This document shows positions 53,845-62,546 of a DNA stretch of 64,000 bases, piece after piece; position 1 is the stretch's first letter; every line of letters starts with the position of its first letter. The notes under the pieces were generated by a model. It searched no databases and was not told the origin of the DNA. It was given only the letters and a program-made list of their open reading frames with translations. The stretch spans positions 40,461-104,460 of the forward strand of contig NZ_JABULX010000013.1 of NCBI RefSeq assembly GCF_013328345.1, read 5' to 3'. The stretch comes from Marinifaba aquimaris. GTDB taxonomy: Bacteria; Pseudomonadota; Gammaproteobacteria; Enterobacterales; Alteromonadaceae. The position numbers and the translations under genes were made by a program.

Positions 53845-55050
53845 ATGTCGAGTACTACAGGGAATCGAATCCAACGTCTTTTTCATCCTAGCCCTTTCTT
53901 ATTTTTGGCTCTCGCGGGCATTGTAATGTCGCTGACTTTTTCCGGTTGGCTTGCAATGCTCAATAACTTCACAATTGAGCAGGCTAACTTTACTGGTGCA
54001 GAAATTGGTATGTTGCAATCTCTACGTGAGATACCTGGTTTTCTGGCATTTACTGCTGTGTTTGTATTACTGGTATTAAAAGAACAAACCTTTGCACTGA
54101 TTTCATTGTGTTTACTATCTATTGGCGTTGCTATTACTGGCTACTTTCCTAGTGTTTATGGCCTTTTCGCCACCACAGTTTTGATGTCGATTGGCTTTCA
54201 TTATTACGAAACACTTAATACGTCTTTGAGTTTACAGTGGTTTAATAAATCTGAAGCACCGCAACAATTAGGCCGTTTAATGTCGGTAAAAGCAGCTGCT
54301 TCACTGACGTGTTATGGCGTCGTTTGGCTAGGTTTCTCCTTTTTTGCCGCCGATTATAAAACCATGTATTTGTTATTTGGCGGTATAGGTTTTGTTATTG
54401 TGGTTTATATGGCAATGGCTATGCCTCAGTTTCAAGTGGGGCATGAGCAACATAAAAAATTAATTTTGCGTAAGCGCTATAGTCTTTTTTACACGCTCAC
54501 TTTTTTATCTGGTGCAAGAAGACAAATATTTGTGGTGTTTGCTGGTTTTTTGATGGTTGAAAAGTTTGGCTATTCAGTTGAGCAAATTGCATTACTCTAT
54601 ATGGTTAACCATATCATCAACATGTTCTTTGCTGCCAAAATTGGAGCTTGGATTGGACGAGTAGGCGAGCGCACAGCGCTGACCGTAGAATACATAGGTT
54701 TGATATTCGTATTTGTTGGTTATGCAATCGTTGAATCGGCTAACCTAGCTGCTGCTTTGTATATCATTGACCATGTATTTTTTGCTATGGCGATTGCGCT
54801 TAAAACCTATTTTCAAAAAATAGCCGACCCAAAAGATATCGCTTCTAGTGCGGGAGTCAGTTTTAGCATTAATCATATTGCTGCTGTGGTTATACCTGCT
54901 AGCTTTGGCCTAATCTGGTTATATGAACACTCATTGGTATTTTATGCCGGTGCGGCTTTAGCTTGCGCATCATTGATATTAAGCCAGTTTATTGACCCTA
55001 ATCACGTCTATAGTCACACTCAAGATGGGGTAGAAAAAGCAAAGTCGTAA
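53845..55050 (+). CDS. MFS transporter, probably controlled by the divergent AraC regulator
   Basis: 401 residues, about twelve membrane helices, no signal peptide. Typical MFS loop between TM2 and TM3 is poorly conserved, so it belongs to a divergent branch; segments such as LSGARRQIFVVFAGF and AKIGAWIGRVGERTAL stand at the start of the second half. The substrate is not predictable. It is divergent from the AraC gene, a common arrangement for a regulated efflux pump, and is closed by the terminator at 55054. Confidence 0.8.
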   Translation: MSSTTGNRIQRLFHPSPFLFLALAGIVMSLTFSGWLAMLNNFTIEQANFTGAEIGMLQSLREIPGFLAFTAVFVLLVLKEQTFALISLCLLSIGVAITGYFPSVYGLFATTVLMSIGFHYYETLNTSLSLQWFNKSEAPQQLGRLMSVKAAASLTCYGVVWLGFSFFAADYKTMYLLFGGIGFVIVVYMAMAMPQFQVGHEQHKKLILRKRYSLFYTLTFLSGARRQIFVVFAGFLMVEKFGYSVEQIALLYMVNHIINMFFAAKIGAWIGRVGERTALTVEYIGLIFVFVGYAIVESANLAAALYIIDHVFFAMAIALKTYFQKIADPKDIASSAGVSFSINHIAAVVIPASFGLIWLYEHSLVFYAGAALACASLILSQFIDPNHVYSHTQDGVEKAKS

Positions 55051-55053
55051 CTT

Positions 55054-55090
55054 AAAAAAAGGGTTTGAACTGGATTCAAACCCTTTTTAT
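55054..55090 (+). terminator. Intrinsic terminator after the MFS gene
   Basis: AAAAAGGGTTTGAA and TTCAAACCCTTTTT are perfect arms around CTGGA. It may also serve the convergent soxR gene. Confidence 0.9.
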
Positions 55091-55126
55091 CGAATAACTG
55101 TGGATCTTTTCTTTCACACTTTAACT

Positions 55127-55579
55127 TCACCTATTCAGCTCCCGCTCTAAAAACACAGCGCCATCACCTTCTTCAGCAACGTGATCATCTTGGTTGTATA
55201 TCGGACAATTTTTCATTGATAAACAGCCACAACCAATACAACCTGTGAGTGAGTTTTTTAATTTTTCAAGGTAGCGAATACGAGCAACTAACTCGGCCTG
55301 CCATTGATTGGCTAGGTGTTGCCAATCTTCTTGGGTTGGTGTGCGGTTATTTGGCAGATTGGCAAAGGCATGTTTAATACTCTCTAGCGAAACCCCCATT
55401 TTTTGCGCCGCTTTGATAACAGATATTCGGCGGATCACTTCTTTTTTGTATCGTCGTTGATTGCCCTGATTACGCCAGCTTCTAATAAGGTCAATCGATT
55501 CGTAGTAGTGCAAAGTGGATACTTTAACTCCGCAGCGTTTGGCTACTTGGCCAACGGTTAAATTTGCATCTTCCAACAT
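55127..55579 (-). CDS. soxR: SoxR, redox-sensing MerR-family regulator
   Basis: 150 residues. MerR-type helix-turn-helix (LTVGQVAKRCGVKVSTLHYY) and wing, a dimer helix at about 80-112, then Cys114-x2-Cys117-x-Cys119-x5-Cys125 (CIGCGCLSMKNC), the exact spacing for the SoxR [2Fe-2S] cluster. Oxidation by redox-cycling compounds twists its target promoter into an active form. It is divergent from a small peptide gene and a VOC gene, and a SoxR box lies between. soxS is absent here, as expected outside enterics. Confidence 0.95.
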   Translation of the reverse strand: MLEDANLTVGQVAKRCGVKVSTLHYYESIDLIRSWRNQGNQRRYKKEVIRRISVIKAAQKMGVSLESIKHAFANLPNNRTPTQEDWQHLANQWQAELVARIRYLEKLKNSLTGCIGCGCLSMKNCPIYNQDDHVAEEGDGAVFLERELNR

Positions 55580-55618
55580 TTACGCTCCTAAAAAGTTTCA
55601 GTTTATTTAAAAAAGTAC

Positions 55619-55649
55619 TTTACCTCAAGTTAGGTTGAGGTTTTAAGCT
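55619..55649 (+). promoter_or_regulatory. SoxR-box promoter with 19-bp spacer
   Basis: The 18-bp operator CCTCAAGTTAGGTTGAGG (55623-55640) differs from the E. coli soxbox only in its centre. It is embedded between TTTACC (-35, 55619-55624) and TAAGCT (-10, 55644-55649) with a 19-bp spacer, the overlong spacing that MerR-family activators need. It points toward the peptide and VOC genes. Confidence 0.88.
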
Positions 55650-55678
55650 GACTTCATTCACTATTAAGGAGTAACCCA

Positions 55679-55750
55679 ATGACAGCAAATTCTAATCAGT
55701 TTTGGCAGGACGTTTTTCAATTATTTAATCGTGCAATGCAAAACAAATAG
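55679..55750 (+). CDS. 23-residue small protein under SoxR control
   Basis: A short reading frame, ATG 55679 to TAG 55750, encoding a peptide that starts MTANSNQFWQDVFQLF and ends NRAMQNK. An AAGGAG ribosome site lies seven bases upstream, the best in this neighbourhood, and it is the first frame downstream of the SoxR promoter. The middle (FWQDVFQLFNRAM) could form an amphipathic helix with Phe and Trp on one face, so a membrane or protein partner is possible. It ends nine bases before the VOC start, suggesting coupled expression. No family is known to me. It could instead be a leader whose translation helps the VOC gene. Confidence 0.6.
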   Translation: MTANSNQFWQDVFQLFNRAMQNK

Positions 55751-55759
55751 GGAGATTTC

Positions 55760-56176
55760 ATGATCACATTCGAACACATTAACTTAGTTGTTAAGGATAT
55801 GAATAAAACACTGGCTTTTTACCAAGCTGCTATGCCTAATTGGTTCATTCGCGGCCAAGGGAAGCAAAACTGGTACGGTACTGAACGAAAATGGCTACAT
55901 TTTGGTAATGATTTTCAGTACTTAGCGTTTAATGACAATGGCCTTGGAGAAAACCGTGAGCTTAAAACTAATAACTTAGGCTTAGCTCATTTCGCGTTTA
56001 CAACCGCTAACCTCGCATTATTGATTAAGCGTTTTGCTGCCATTGGTGTTGAGGTTGATAAAGTAGGAGAGCCAACACCGTATCGAAAAAATGCGTACTT
56101 TATTGACCCTAATGGCTATGAAGTTGAGTTTGTCGAATACAGTTCAGATTTAGCCGAACAAAGGAATAATTATTAA
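55760..56176 (+). CDS. VOC-family (glyoxalase/dioxygenase-fold) protein
   Basis: 138 residues. Two beta-alpha-beta-beta-beta units: FEHINLVVKDMNKTLAFYQA and LGLAHFAFTTANLALLIKRF, ending in FIDPNGYEVEFVE, typical of the VOC superfamily, with His and Glu ligands at the expected ends of strands. The function may be a drug-binding resistance protein or a small-molecule lyase. It lies second in the SoxR-controlled unit, after the 23-residue peptide, with AGGGAGA as ribosome site. Confidence 0.85.
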   Translation: MITFEHINLVVKDMNKTLAFYQAAMPNWFIRGQGKQNWYGTERKWLHFGNDFQYLAFNDNGLGENRELKTNNLGLAHFAFTTANLALLIKRFAAIGVEVDKVGEPTPYRKNAYFIDPNGYEVEFVEYSSDLAEQRNNY

Positions 56177-56214
56177 TGTGACGTTTACTAAGAAAAATAC
56201 TGAGTGGCAGAGCG

Positions 56215-56919
56215 TTAATTGGTTTGCTCTATTTTTTGTAAACCTTCATCTAGCTTATCTGCCCATTTTTGAGCCTGTTTGACACGTTTACTAAATGCAG
56301 CGTAAATTTTCTTAGTATGGTGCACTTCGCCTTTTTTGATCACGCGAGGAGGTAGCTTCATTCTTGATAAATAATATTGCGCTTCGATATCGAGCATAAC
56401 GCCGACATCCGCTTTTTTACTAATAATGTTATCTATGCTTTGAAACAATGAAGCAACAATGGTTTCTTTAAAGCGATGTGAGTGTTTGTAGTAATCTTCG
56501 CCATAGTCGTAGCCTTTGACTAAAACAACGCGTGTACCGTCGGGTAAATCAGCAAAGTTTCTTGCATCTAATGTTGAATCAGCAGGGTAGAAAAAAGAGG
56601 CTTCTGCATCAAATAACGGCTGTTCACCGAAAATAAAATCGTTTTGGTTATTAGGTGTTTTCTCTAAATTTAAAACCGCATCGACCTGACCTGTTCGGGC
56701 TAAGTAGATGCCTTTAGATTTGGGGACGATGATAAACGTAGATTGTAAATCAACTAAGTTTAAAGCTTGAGTCACTTTATCTTTGGATAAGCTTTTGCCG
56801 CTGAAGTTAGCAAAAGGAGGCCAATTGTTTTCAATTGAGAACTTGATTTGTGTTTGTGCAAAGGCCTTGCCTTGCGACAATACAAATAAAAAACTCAATA
56901 TGTATAAAACTTTGGTCAT
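56215..56919 (-). CDS. Periplasmic amino-acid-type solute-binding protein, orphan
   Basis: 234 residues from the ATG at 56919, which begins the signal peptide (MTKVLYILSFLFVLSQGKAFA); the longer frame adds 13 residues. The fold reads like the SBP_bac_3 family: IKFSIENNWPPFANF at the N-terminus, LPDGTRVVLVKGYDYGE at the hinge, IDNIISKKADVGVMLDIEA in lobe two. No permease or ATPase gene lies near, so it may be a sensor or a receptor-like component. It is convergent with the VOC gene. Confidence 0.8.
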   Translation of the reverse strand: MTKVLYILSFLFVLSQGKAFAQTQIKFSIENNWPPFANFSGKSLSKDKVTQALNLVDLQSTFIIVPKSKGIYLARTGQVDAVLNLEKTPNNQNDFIFGEQPLFDAEASFFYPADSTLDARNFADLPDGTRVVLVKGYDYGEDYYKHSHRFKETIVASLFQSIDNIISKKADVGVMLDIEAQYYLSRMKLPPRVIKKGEVHHTKKIYAAFSKRVKQAQKWADKLDEGLQKIEQTN

Positions 56920-57339
56920 ACTGCATCCATGGCTAAATTTTCGACCTAACCTTGTCAAAAACTTGATGATAAATGTTGTGATACATAAACGAAAGGTATC
57001 AACTAACCGTACTGAAGTCCTTCGTATTGGATAATTTAATCACAGAATAGTTTGTAAAGTATACAGTTCATTGTTAGTTAACATGTTTTATTACAATTAT
57101 TTTGCAGTAACTGATAATAAAAATTTTTAACTGATTTACTCAGGGTGATAACTTTTGGTTATATTCAGTTACGCTTCATCGTCAAGAAAAGTTTAATTTG
57201 TTGTGGGGCTTTATTAGGTGTCTGAACTGATTTTTTTGCGCTGACATGTTAGCTTCGCAACCCATACAAAAAAATTAAATGACTGCTGGTAATCAATAGC
57301 AGTTCAACTACATCACAAAAGGATGTTAACAGAGGGTTT
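56920..57339. other. Divergent intergenic region between the binding protein and M16 peptidase genes
   Basis: About 420 bp with no supportable gene; it must carry both promoters. It is AT-rich. I see no strong operator, riboswitch-like stem or repeat in it. A short CTGCT..AGCAG hairpin near 57281-57300 is too weak to call. Confidence 0.5.
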
Positions 57340-60120
57340 ATGAAATTTATCAAAACTTCACTGGCAACGGCAGTTGCTGTGGCATGTCTTGGTTTAACGG
57401 CTTGTCAAAGTACTGGCGTAGGGCAAACACCTACCCAAGTTATTAATCAGCAAATCAAGCCAGCCGAGCTGACTTATGTTCGAACTGTTGAAGGTATTGA
57501 AGAGTACATGCTTGAAAATGGTTTGAAGGTTTTATTATTCAAAGATGATGCTCAGCCTAAAACCTTAGTTAACATCACTTATCGCGTGGGCTCTGTACAT
57601 GAAGAGTATGGCGAAACGGGGATGGCGCATTTACTTGAACACATGCTATTTAAAGGCTCAAGTAACTACCCTAATGTTGATGAAGAATTTAAAAAGCGTG
57701 GCATGGGTATCAATGCGACGACTTGGCTAGATAGAACTAACTATTTTGAATCTTTCGAGAACAACCCTGAATCACTTGAGTGGGCATTGGGCATGGAAGC
57801 GGATCGCATGATCAACGCGACCTTTACCGAAGAAGAATTAAAAAGTGAAATGACGGTTGTTCGCAATGAAATGGAGCGCGGTGAAAATAACCCGATCCGT
57901 ATCTTATTACAGCGTATGGCTTCAACTGGGTTTCTTTGGCACAACTATGGTAAGTCGACTATTGGTGCGCGTTCTGATGTCGAGAATTTCCCTTTCCCTA
58001 AATTGAGAGCTTTCTATAAAAAGCATTATCGCCCAGATAATGCGGTATTAACCGTTGCCGGTCGTTTTGATAAAGAACAAACATTAACTTGGATCCAAGA
58101 AAAGTTTGGCGTCATCGAACAACCTAGCACACCGATTGAACCTTTGTATACAGTCGAACCGACTCAAGACGGTGAACGAGAAGTCAATATTCGTCGAGCC
58201 GGTGAAATTCCTTATGTGGGGCTTATGTATCACATGCCGTCTGGTCTTCATACTGAAGCCGCTGCGGTAAGTGTTCTCGAAGCTATCTTAGCCGACTCTT
58301 CTCGTGGACGTTTAAAAACAGAGCTCGTCGACAAAGGAATATCAACTCGTGCAATGGCGTTTTCATTCTTACTAAAAGATAGTTCGCAGCTTTACTTCAT
58401 TGCACAAGGTGAAAAAGGGCAAAACACTGCTGAATTAGAAGACGCTTTACTCGCTCAAGCTGAACAAATAGGGCAAACACCTATTACAGAACAAGAAGTA
58501 AAGCGTGCAAAAGCCGCTATTGCTAAACAAACAGAAATGGCGATGCGCAATGTACAAAATGTTGGCATGGAGTTATCTGAGTTTATTGCCAAAGGCGACT
58601 ACCGTCACTTGTTCTATTTACGCGATTTAATCGAGCAAGTATCGGTGGAACAAGTTCAAGCCGTTGCTGATAAATACTTAATTCGCAGTAACCGTACATT
58701 AGGGCGCTTTATTCCAACTCCTACTCCAGTACGAGCTGATATTCCACGTCCAGAGTCGCTTGATGAAATCTTAAAAGATTACAAAGGGAAAGCGGCTGTT
58801 GTTGCGGGTGAAGTTTATGACAACACTGTGAGTAACATCAAAGCGCGTTTGGTTGAGTCAACGTGGCAGCAAGGCACGCAATTTATGGCTTATCCGAAAA
58901 AGCTTCGCGGTGACGCTGTTCACATTAGCATGGTATTTCCTGCTGGTAATTCAGCTAATTTAGCGGGCAAATCAACCTTATTTGATTTTGTCGGCGGACA
59001 AATTAAATCGGGCAATGCCAATTACAGCAAGGCGGATATTGCCGATAAATTAGATAGTTTGAAAAGCACGGTGAGTTTAGGTTCAGGTGATGGTGAGTTC
59101 ACCGTTAATATTCAAACCGATAAAGCGAATTTAACGGAAACCATTAACTTTGTAGAAGCGTTATTAGCGAGTCCTACTTTCCCTGAAAATGAGTTGGCTA
59201 TTGCTAAACGCGCCAGTATTTCATCTTTAGAGCAAGCTAAGACTGAACCAAACAGTATTACATCTGATTTATATAAAAAAGCACTTTACGATTACCCAGA
59301 AGGGCACCCTCACGCTTACTTGTCGTTTGATCAACAAATTGCAGCTGTTAAAGCGGTAACACCTGAGCAGTTAAGTGCGTTATACCAGTCTCATTTTTCT
59401 ATCAATAATGGTTATATTGCTGTTGTGGGTGATGTTGATGCCGAACAGGTATCTTCACAATTACAGGCGGCACTTAAATCATTCAGTAAAGACACTGACT
59501 ATCAATATATGCCGTCATCTTATAAATCGGCGCAAGGTCAAGTGCACAGTGCTGAAACACCAGACAAAGCTAATGCGTCATTGTTGGTGATGAACCGCCT
59601 AGATATGCAGCCTTCTCATCCTGACTATTTAGCTCTGAAGATTGCTAATTCTATTTTTGGCGGTGATACTTTTACCTCTCGTATTGGTAAGCGTATTCGC
59701 GTTCAAGAGGGTTACAGCTATGGTGTTGGTTCGGGTATGAGTGTATCTGACTTACAAGACCAAGGTTTGTTTTACGCTTATGCCATTACGGCGCCTGAGA
59801 ATATGGAAAAAGTGATTGAAGCTTATCAGCAAGAAATTCAAAAAGTGGTTGAGAATGGCTTTACTCAAGATGAAGTGGATAGGGCGGTAGAAGGCTTTAT
59901 TAATACGCGTAAACGCCGTTGGGCTGAAGATACCGCGGTGACTGGCATTTTAATTGGAGCTAAACAAGCGAATAAAGATTTGTCTGTCTATCAAGAGCAA
60001 GATGAAAAAGTCAAAACGTTAACCGTAACGCAAGTTAACAACGCTTTTAAACAATATATCGCAAGTCAAAAGCCAAACTTTTTCAAAGCTGGTGATTTTG
60101 CAAAGCTGGCTGAAAAATAA
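57340..60120 (+). CDS. M16-family (pitrilysin/insulinase-like) zinc metallopeptidase, lipoprotein
   Basis: 926 residues. The N-terminus is a lipoprotein signal with lipobox L-T-A-C22, so the protein is probably anchored in the outer or inner membrane facing the periplasm. The inverted zinc motif is H97-L-L-E100-H101 (MAHLLEHMLFKGS), with the distal Glu in the following ELKSEMTVVRNEMERGE helix. The protein holds two M16 halves: the first is catalytic, and the second (from about 490) lacks HxxEH but keeps the fold, with FGGDTFTSRIGKRIRVQEGYSY near the end. It degrades peptides in the chamber formed by the halves. A long upstream region and a terminator at 60151 make it monocistronic. Confidence 0.93.
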   Translation: MKFIKTSLATAVAVACLGLTACQSTGVGQTPTQVINQQIKPAELTYVRTVEGIEEYMLENGLKVLLFKDDAQPKTLVNITYRVGSVHEEYGETGMAHLLEHMLFKGSSNYPNVDEEFKKRGMGINATTWLDRTNYFESFENNPESLEWALGMEADRMINATFTEEELKSEMTVVRNEMERGENNPIRILLQRMASTGFLWHNYGKSTIGARSDVENFPFPKLRAFYKKHYRPDNAVLTVAGRFDKEQTLTWIQEKFGVIEQPSTPIEPLYTVEPTQDGEREVNIRRAGEIPYVGLMYHMPSGLHTEAAAVSVLEAILADSSRGRLKTELVDKGISTRAMAFSFLLKDSSQLYFIAQGEKGQNTAELEDALLAQAEQIGQTPITEQEVKRAKAAIAKQTEMAMRNVQNVGMELSEFIAKGDYRHLFYLRDLIEQVSVEQVQAVADKYLIRSNRTLGRFIPTPTPVRADIPRPESLDEILKDYKGKAAVVAGEVYDNTVSNIKARLVESTWQQGTQFMAYPKKLRGDAVHISMVFPAGNSANLAGKSTLFDFVGGQIKSGNANYSKADIADKLDSLKSTVSLGSGDGEFTVNIQTDKANLTETINFVEALLASPTFPENELAIAKRASISSLEQAKTEPNSITSDLYKKALYDYPEGHPHAYLSFDQQIAAVKAVTPEQLSALYQSHFSINNGYIAVVGDVDAEQVSSQLQAALKSFSKDTDYQYMPSSYKSAQGQVHSAETPDKANASLLVMNRLDMQPSHPDYLALKIANSIFGGDTFTSRIGKRIRVQEGYSYGVGSGMSVSDLQDQGLFYAYAITAPENMEKVIEAYQQEIQKVVENGFTQDEVDRAVEGFINTRKRRWAEDTAVTGILIGAKQANKDLSVYQEQDEKVKTLTVTQVNNAFKQYIASQKPNFFKAGDFAKLAEK

Positions 60121-60150
60121 CTTAAAAGTTATAAAAAGCTAAATCTAAAC

Positions 60151-60190
60151 AAAGGCTTATTGGTATCTGTTGCCAATAAGCTTTTTTTTT
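60151..60190 (+). terminator. Intrinsic terminator after the M16 peptidase
   Basis: GGCTTATTGG and CCAATAAGCT pair around TATCTGTTG, followed by a run of T residues. Confidence 0.85.
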
Positions 60191-60283
60191 GAAAAAGATT
60201 TAAACCTTTTTGCAGTCAGTTTGCGTCTAATACAGTGAACTCAGCCTTTTGGGTTCTATTTTTACAATAATGAAATTAGGGAT

Positions 60284-60850
60284 ATGGAAAATTTAGCAAG
60301 CAAATCATTGCCAGAGCAGGCTGATAACTTGATATTGCAAGCGCAAATGGGTAACCGTTTTGCGTTTTCTCAAGTTTATCAAAAGCATCATGGTCATGTT
60401 TATGCCTTGTGTTTACGACTGACGGCCAATACAACTTTGGCTGAAGATGCGTGTCAGGAAGTGTTTATTCACTTATGGCACAAGTTAGATAGTTTTGACC
60501 ACCAATCGAAGTTCTCAACTTGGCTTCATACTGTGGCGGTTCGAGTTTGTATTAGTTACTTACGTAAACAAAAATCTTGGTTGCAGCGAGTAGTGCAGTC
60601 TGAAGATCAAGGTATTACAGAAGCGGGTTTAGTCGAAATACACGACTTAAACGGTTTAGATAAATTAATTTTAAAGTTGCCAGAAAGAGCAAGACAGGTT
60701 TTTGTTTTGGTAGCCGTTGAAGGCTATCGACACGAAGAGGTTGGTCAATTGCTGAATATCGCCGTCGGTAGCTCTAAGTCGCAATATCACAGAGCAAAAG
60801 GGTTATTGCAACAATGGTGGCAACAAGCAGGAGGGCAATTTGATGAATAA
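60284..60850 (+). CDS. ECF-type RNA polymerase sigma factor
   Basis: 188 residues. Region 2 is at about 25-95 (FSQVYQKHHGHVYALCLRLT, AEDACQEVFIHLWHKL, FSTWLHTVAVRVCISYLRK) and region 4 at about 125-178 (LPERARQVFVLVAVEGYRHEEV, GSSKSQYHRAKGLL). Its stop overlaps the start of the next gene, which encodes a one-helix membrane protein, in the usual way for an ECF factor and its anti-sigma factor. A downstream DUF4097 protein completes the unit. The signal is unknown. Confidence 0.9.
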   Translation: MENLASKSLPEQADNLILQAQMGNRFAFSQVYQKHHGHVYALCLRLTANTTLAEDACQEVFIHLWHKLDSFDHQSKFSTWLHTVAVRVCISYLRKQKSWLQRVVQSEDQGITEAGLVEIHDLNGLDKLILKLPERARQVFVLVAVEGYRHEEVGQLLNIAVGSSKSQYHRAKGLLQQWWQQAGGQFDE

Positions 60851-61346
60851 TTCAACTGACCCTAATTTTGAAAAAGCACTTCAGACATCATTAAACAGTA
60901 TGCCTGAAACTATGGTGCCAAAACGTGATTTATGGCGAGGTATTGACCAAGCTATCACTAAAAAGCAGCAAGACTCTGAAGTTCATAAACCAATTTGGAA
61001 TGTACTTGGAGCAGTCGGTACAGCAGTGGCTTTGGCCTTGTTTGTTGTCAGTTACTTTAGCTCTTGGTCTGAGCATCAACTCGGTGTAACAGAGCCTGTT
61101 AAGTTAATGGCCAATAATTTTGCTAAAGATAAAAAAGCGCTATTGGCGTCATTTGGCAGCCAACCCATAGTGGTTAGTAACTTGGAACAACAACTGAGTG
61201 AATTAGCTGAGGCTGAATTGTCGGTAACAGAAGCATTGGAAAAAGATCCAAATAACCCAGCTCTGATCCGCATGTTAGCCAATATTTATAAACAACAGCT
61301 AGTGCTGATTCAAAAAGCGCATCAAAACCCAATTAACCAAATTTAA
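60843..61346 (+). CDS. Single-pass membrane protein, putative anti-sigma factor
   Basis: 167 residues from the ATG at 60843, eight bases inside the sigma gene and seven after GGAGGG. A cytoplasmic N-terminal part of about 50 residues (DPNFEKALQTSLNSMPETMV, PKRDLWRGIDQAITKK) precedes one membrane helix (about 54-73, VLGAVGTAVALALFVVSYF) and a helical periplasmic part ending LIRMLANIYKQQLVLIQKAH. There is no zinc-binding HxxxCxxC motif of the ZAS type. Position and topology support an anti-sigma role; homology was not recognised. Confidence 0.7.
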   Translation: MNNSTDPNFEKALQTSLNSMPETMVPKRDLWRGIDQAITKKQQDSEVHKPIWNVLGAVGTAVALALFVVSYFSSWSEHQLGVTEPVKLMANNFAKDKKALLASFGSQPIVVSNLEQQLSELAEAELSVTEALEKDPNNPALIRMLANIYKQQLVLIQKAHQNPINQI

Positions 61347-61360
61347 ACCAGGTGAAGACA

Positions 61361-62308
61361 ATGAACAATTTTAAAAAGATCATGTTGCTGGCTGCTTTTT
61401 CACCGTTAGCATTAGCCAGTCAAGACATTGATAAGACTCTTGAAGTAAGAATTCCAACTGATGTAGAAGTTGAAGTACCAAAAGGCAAAGTAAAAATAGT
61501 CGGCTGGGATAAAGCCGAAGTCAGAGTAAAAGGTACGTTAGATGATGGCGTTAAAGATTACCGTTTTAAACGCCTTGGCGGTAAAGTCGTCTTTGAAATT
61601 AATAAAGAAAGTGGTTGGAGCTCTAATAGCGACACCAACATCACATTCTATGTGCCTAATACTTTAGATTTAGAATTTGAAGGCACCAATACAGAAGTTG
61701 CCCTAAGTAGTATGCAAGGCTCAATTGAAGTAGCAACGGTTAACGGTTCAATTGAAGCGACAGATATCGAAGGCAAAATCGATTTAAATACCGTTAATGG
61801 CTCTATCATAGGTCGCAACTTAAGCGGGGTTGTCGAGTATGAAACCGTTAATGGCGATATCATGGATAAGGCTTCAAAAGGCAAGCAGCTAACGGTTGAT
61901 ACTATCAACGGTGAAGTAGAAATTAAGACGGCAATTAACCGAATTGAACTAGAAGGCGTTAATTTAAACGCTGAAGTTATCGCAGAGTCGTTATCAAAAT
62001 TTGAAGTGAATACGGTTAATGGCGGTGTTGATTTAGAAGTTGATGAGCTTTTGAAAAATGCTAACATTGAAGTCGATAGTGTTCATGCCGACGTCATTAT
62101 GAAATTGCCAACAGAACAAGGTTTTCAGGCTGAAGTGGTACTCCATAAAGGTGGCACGATTAGCAATCAGTTGAGTGCTGATGAAGTGAGCCGCCATTCT
62201 CGTCAAGGCTCTAGAAAACCCAAGATTTTAGAATTTACTTCAGGCAAGGGGGATACCCGCCTAGAGATAAACTCTGTCAGTGGTGATGTTTATTTAAAGT
62301 CTAAATAA
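61361..62308 (+). CDS. DUF4097-family exported beta-repeat protein
   Basis: 315 residues from the ATG at 61361 (AGGTGA ribosome site), with a signal peptide (MNNFKKIMLLAAFSPLALA). After a beta-rich N-terminal part come about seven short repeats with a T-V-N-G core (TVNGSIE, TVNGSII, TVNGDIM, TINGEVE, TVNGGVD, then SVHADV and SVSGDV), each one turn of a beta-helix-like stack. This is the DUF4097 (putative adhesin) pattern. It is the third gene of the ECF unit and may be its output or part of the sensing chain at the envelope. Confidence 0.85.
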   Translation: MNNFKKIMLLAAFSPLALASQDIDKTLEVRIPTDVEVEVPKGKVKIVGWDKAEVRVKGTLDDGVKDYRFKRLGGKVVFEINKESGWSSNSDTNITFYVPNTLDLEFEGTNTEVALSSMQGSIEVATVNGSIEATDIEGKIDLNTVNGSIIGRNLSGVVEYETVNGDIMDKASKGKQLTVDTINGEVEIKTAINRIELEGVNLNAEVIAESLSKFEVNTVNGGVDLEVDELLKNANIEVDSVHADVIMKLPTEQGFQAEVVLHKGGTISNQLSADEVSRHSRQGSRKPKILEFTSGKGDTRLEINSVSGDVYLKSK

Positions 62309-62327
62309 TACCAACATATCACTTATT

Positions 62328-62357
62328 AAGACCAAGCTCTTCTGGGCTTGGTCTTTT
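62328..62357 (+). terminator. Intrinsic terminator after the ECF operon
   Basis: AAGACCAAGC and GCTTGGTCTT are perfect ten-base arms around TCTTCTGG, followed by TT. Confidence 0.85.
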
Positions 62358-62546
62358 ACTATCCCGCCTCACTTATTCGCTTTTTCCTTGGTGTTTTCTT
62401 GTTTTTTTAACTGAGCTTTACTGCTGAACGCTTGCTTGTCTCTAATTATTGGCGGTTAATCTGGCACTGCGTCTTTTTAGTTTTCGGCACAGTGATAAGT
62501 CGTTAAGATATTGAAAGGAATAAAAATACACTAGGAAGATATATTT

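Noticed and set aside
56783..57034. 83-codon plus-strand frame over the start of the binding-protein gene
   Set aside because: Mostly antisense to the signal peptide and with no ribosome site; the rest is the promoter region.
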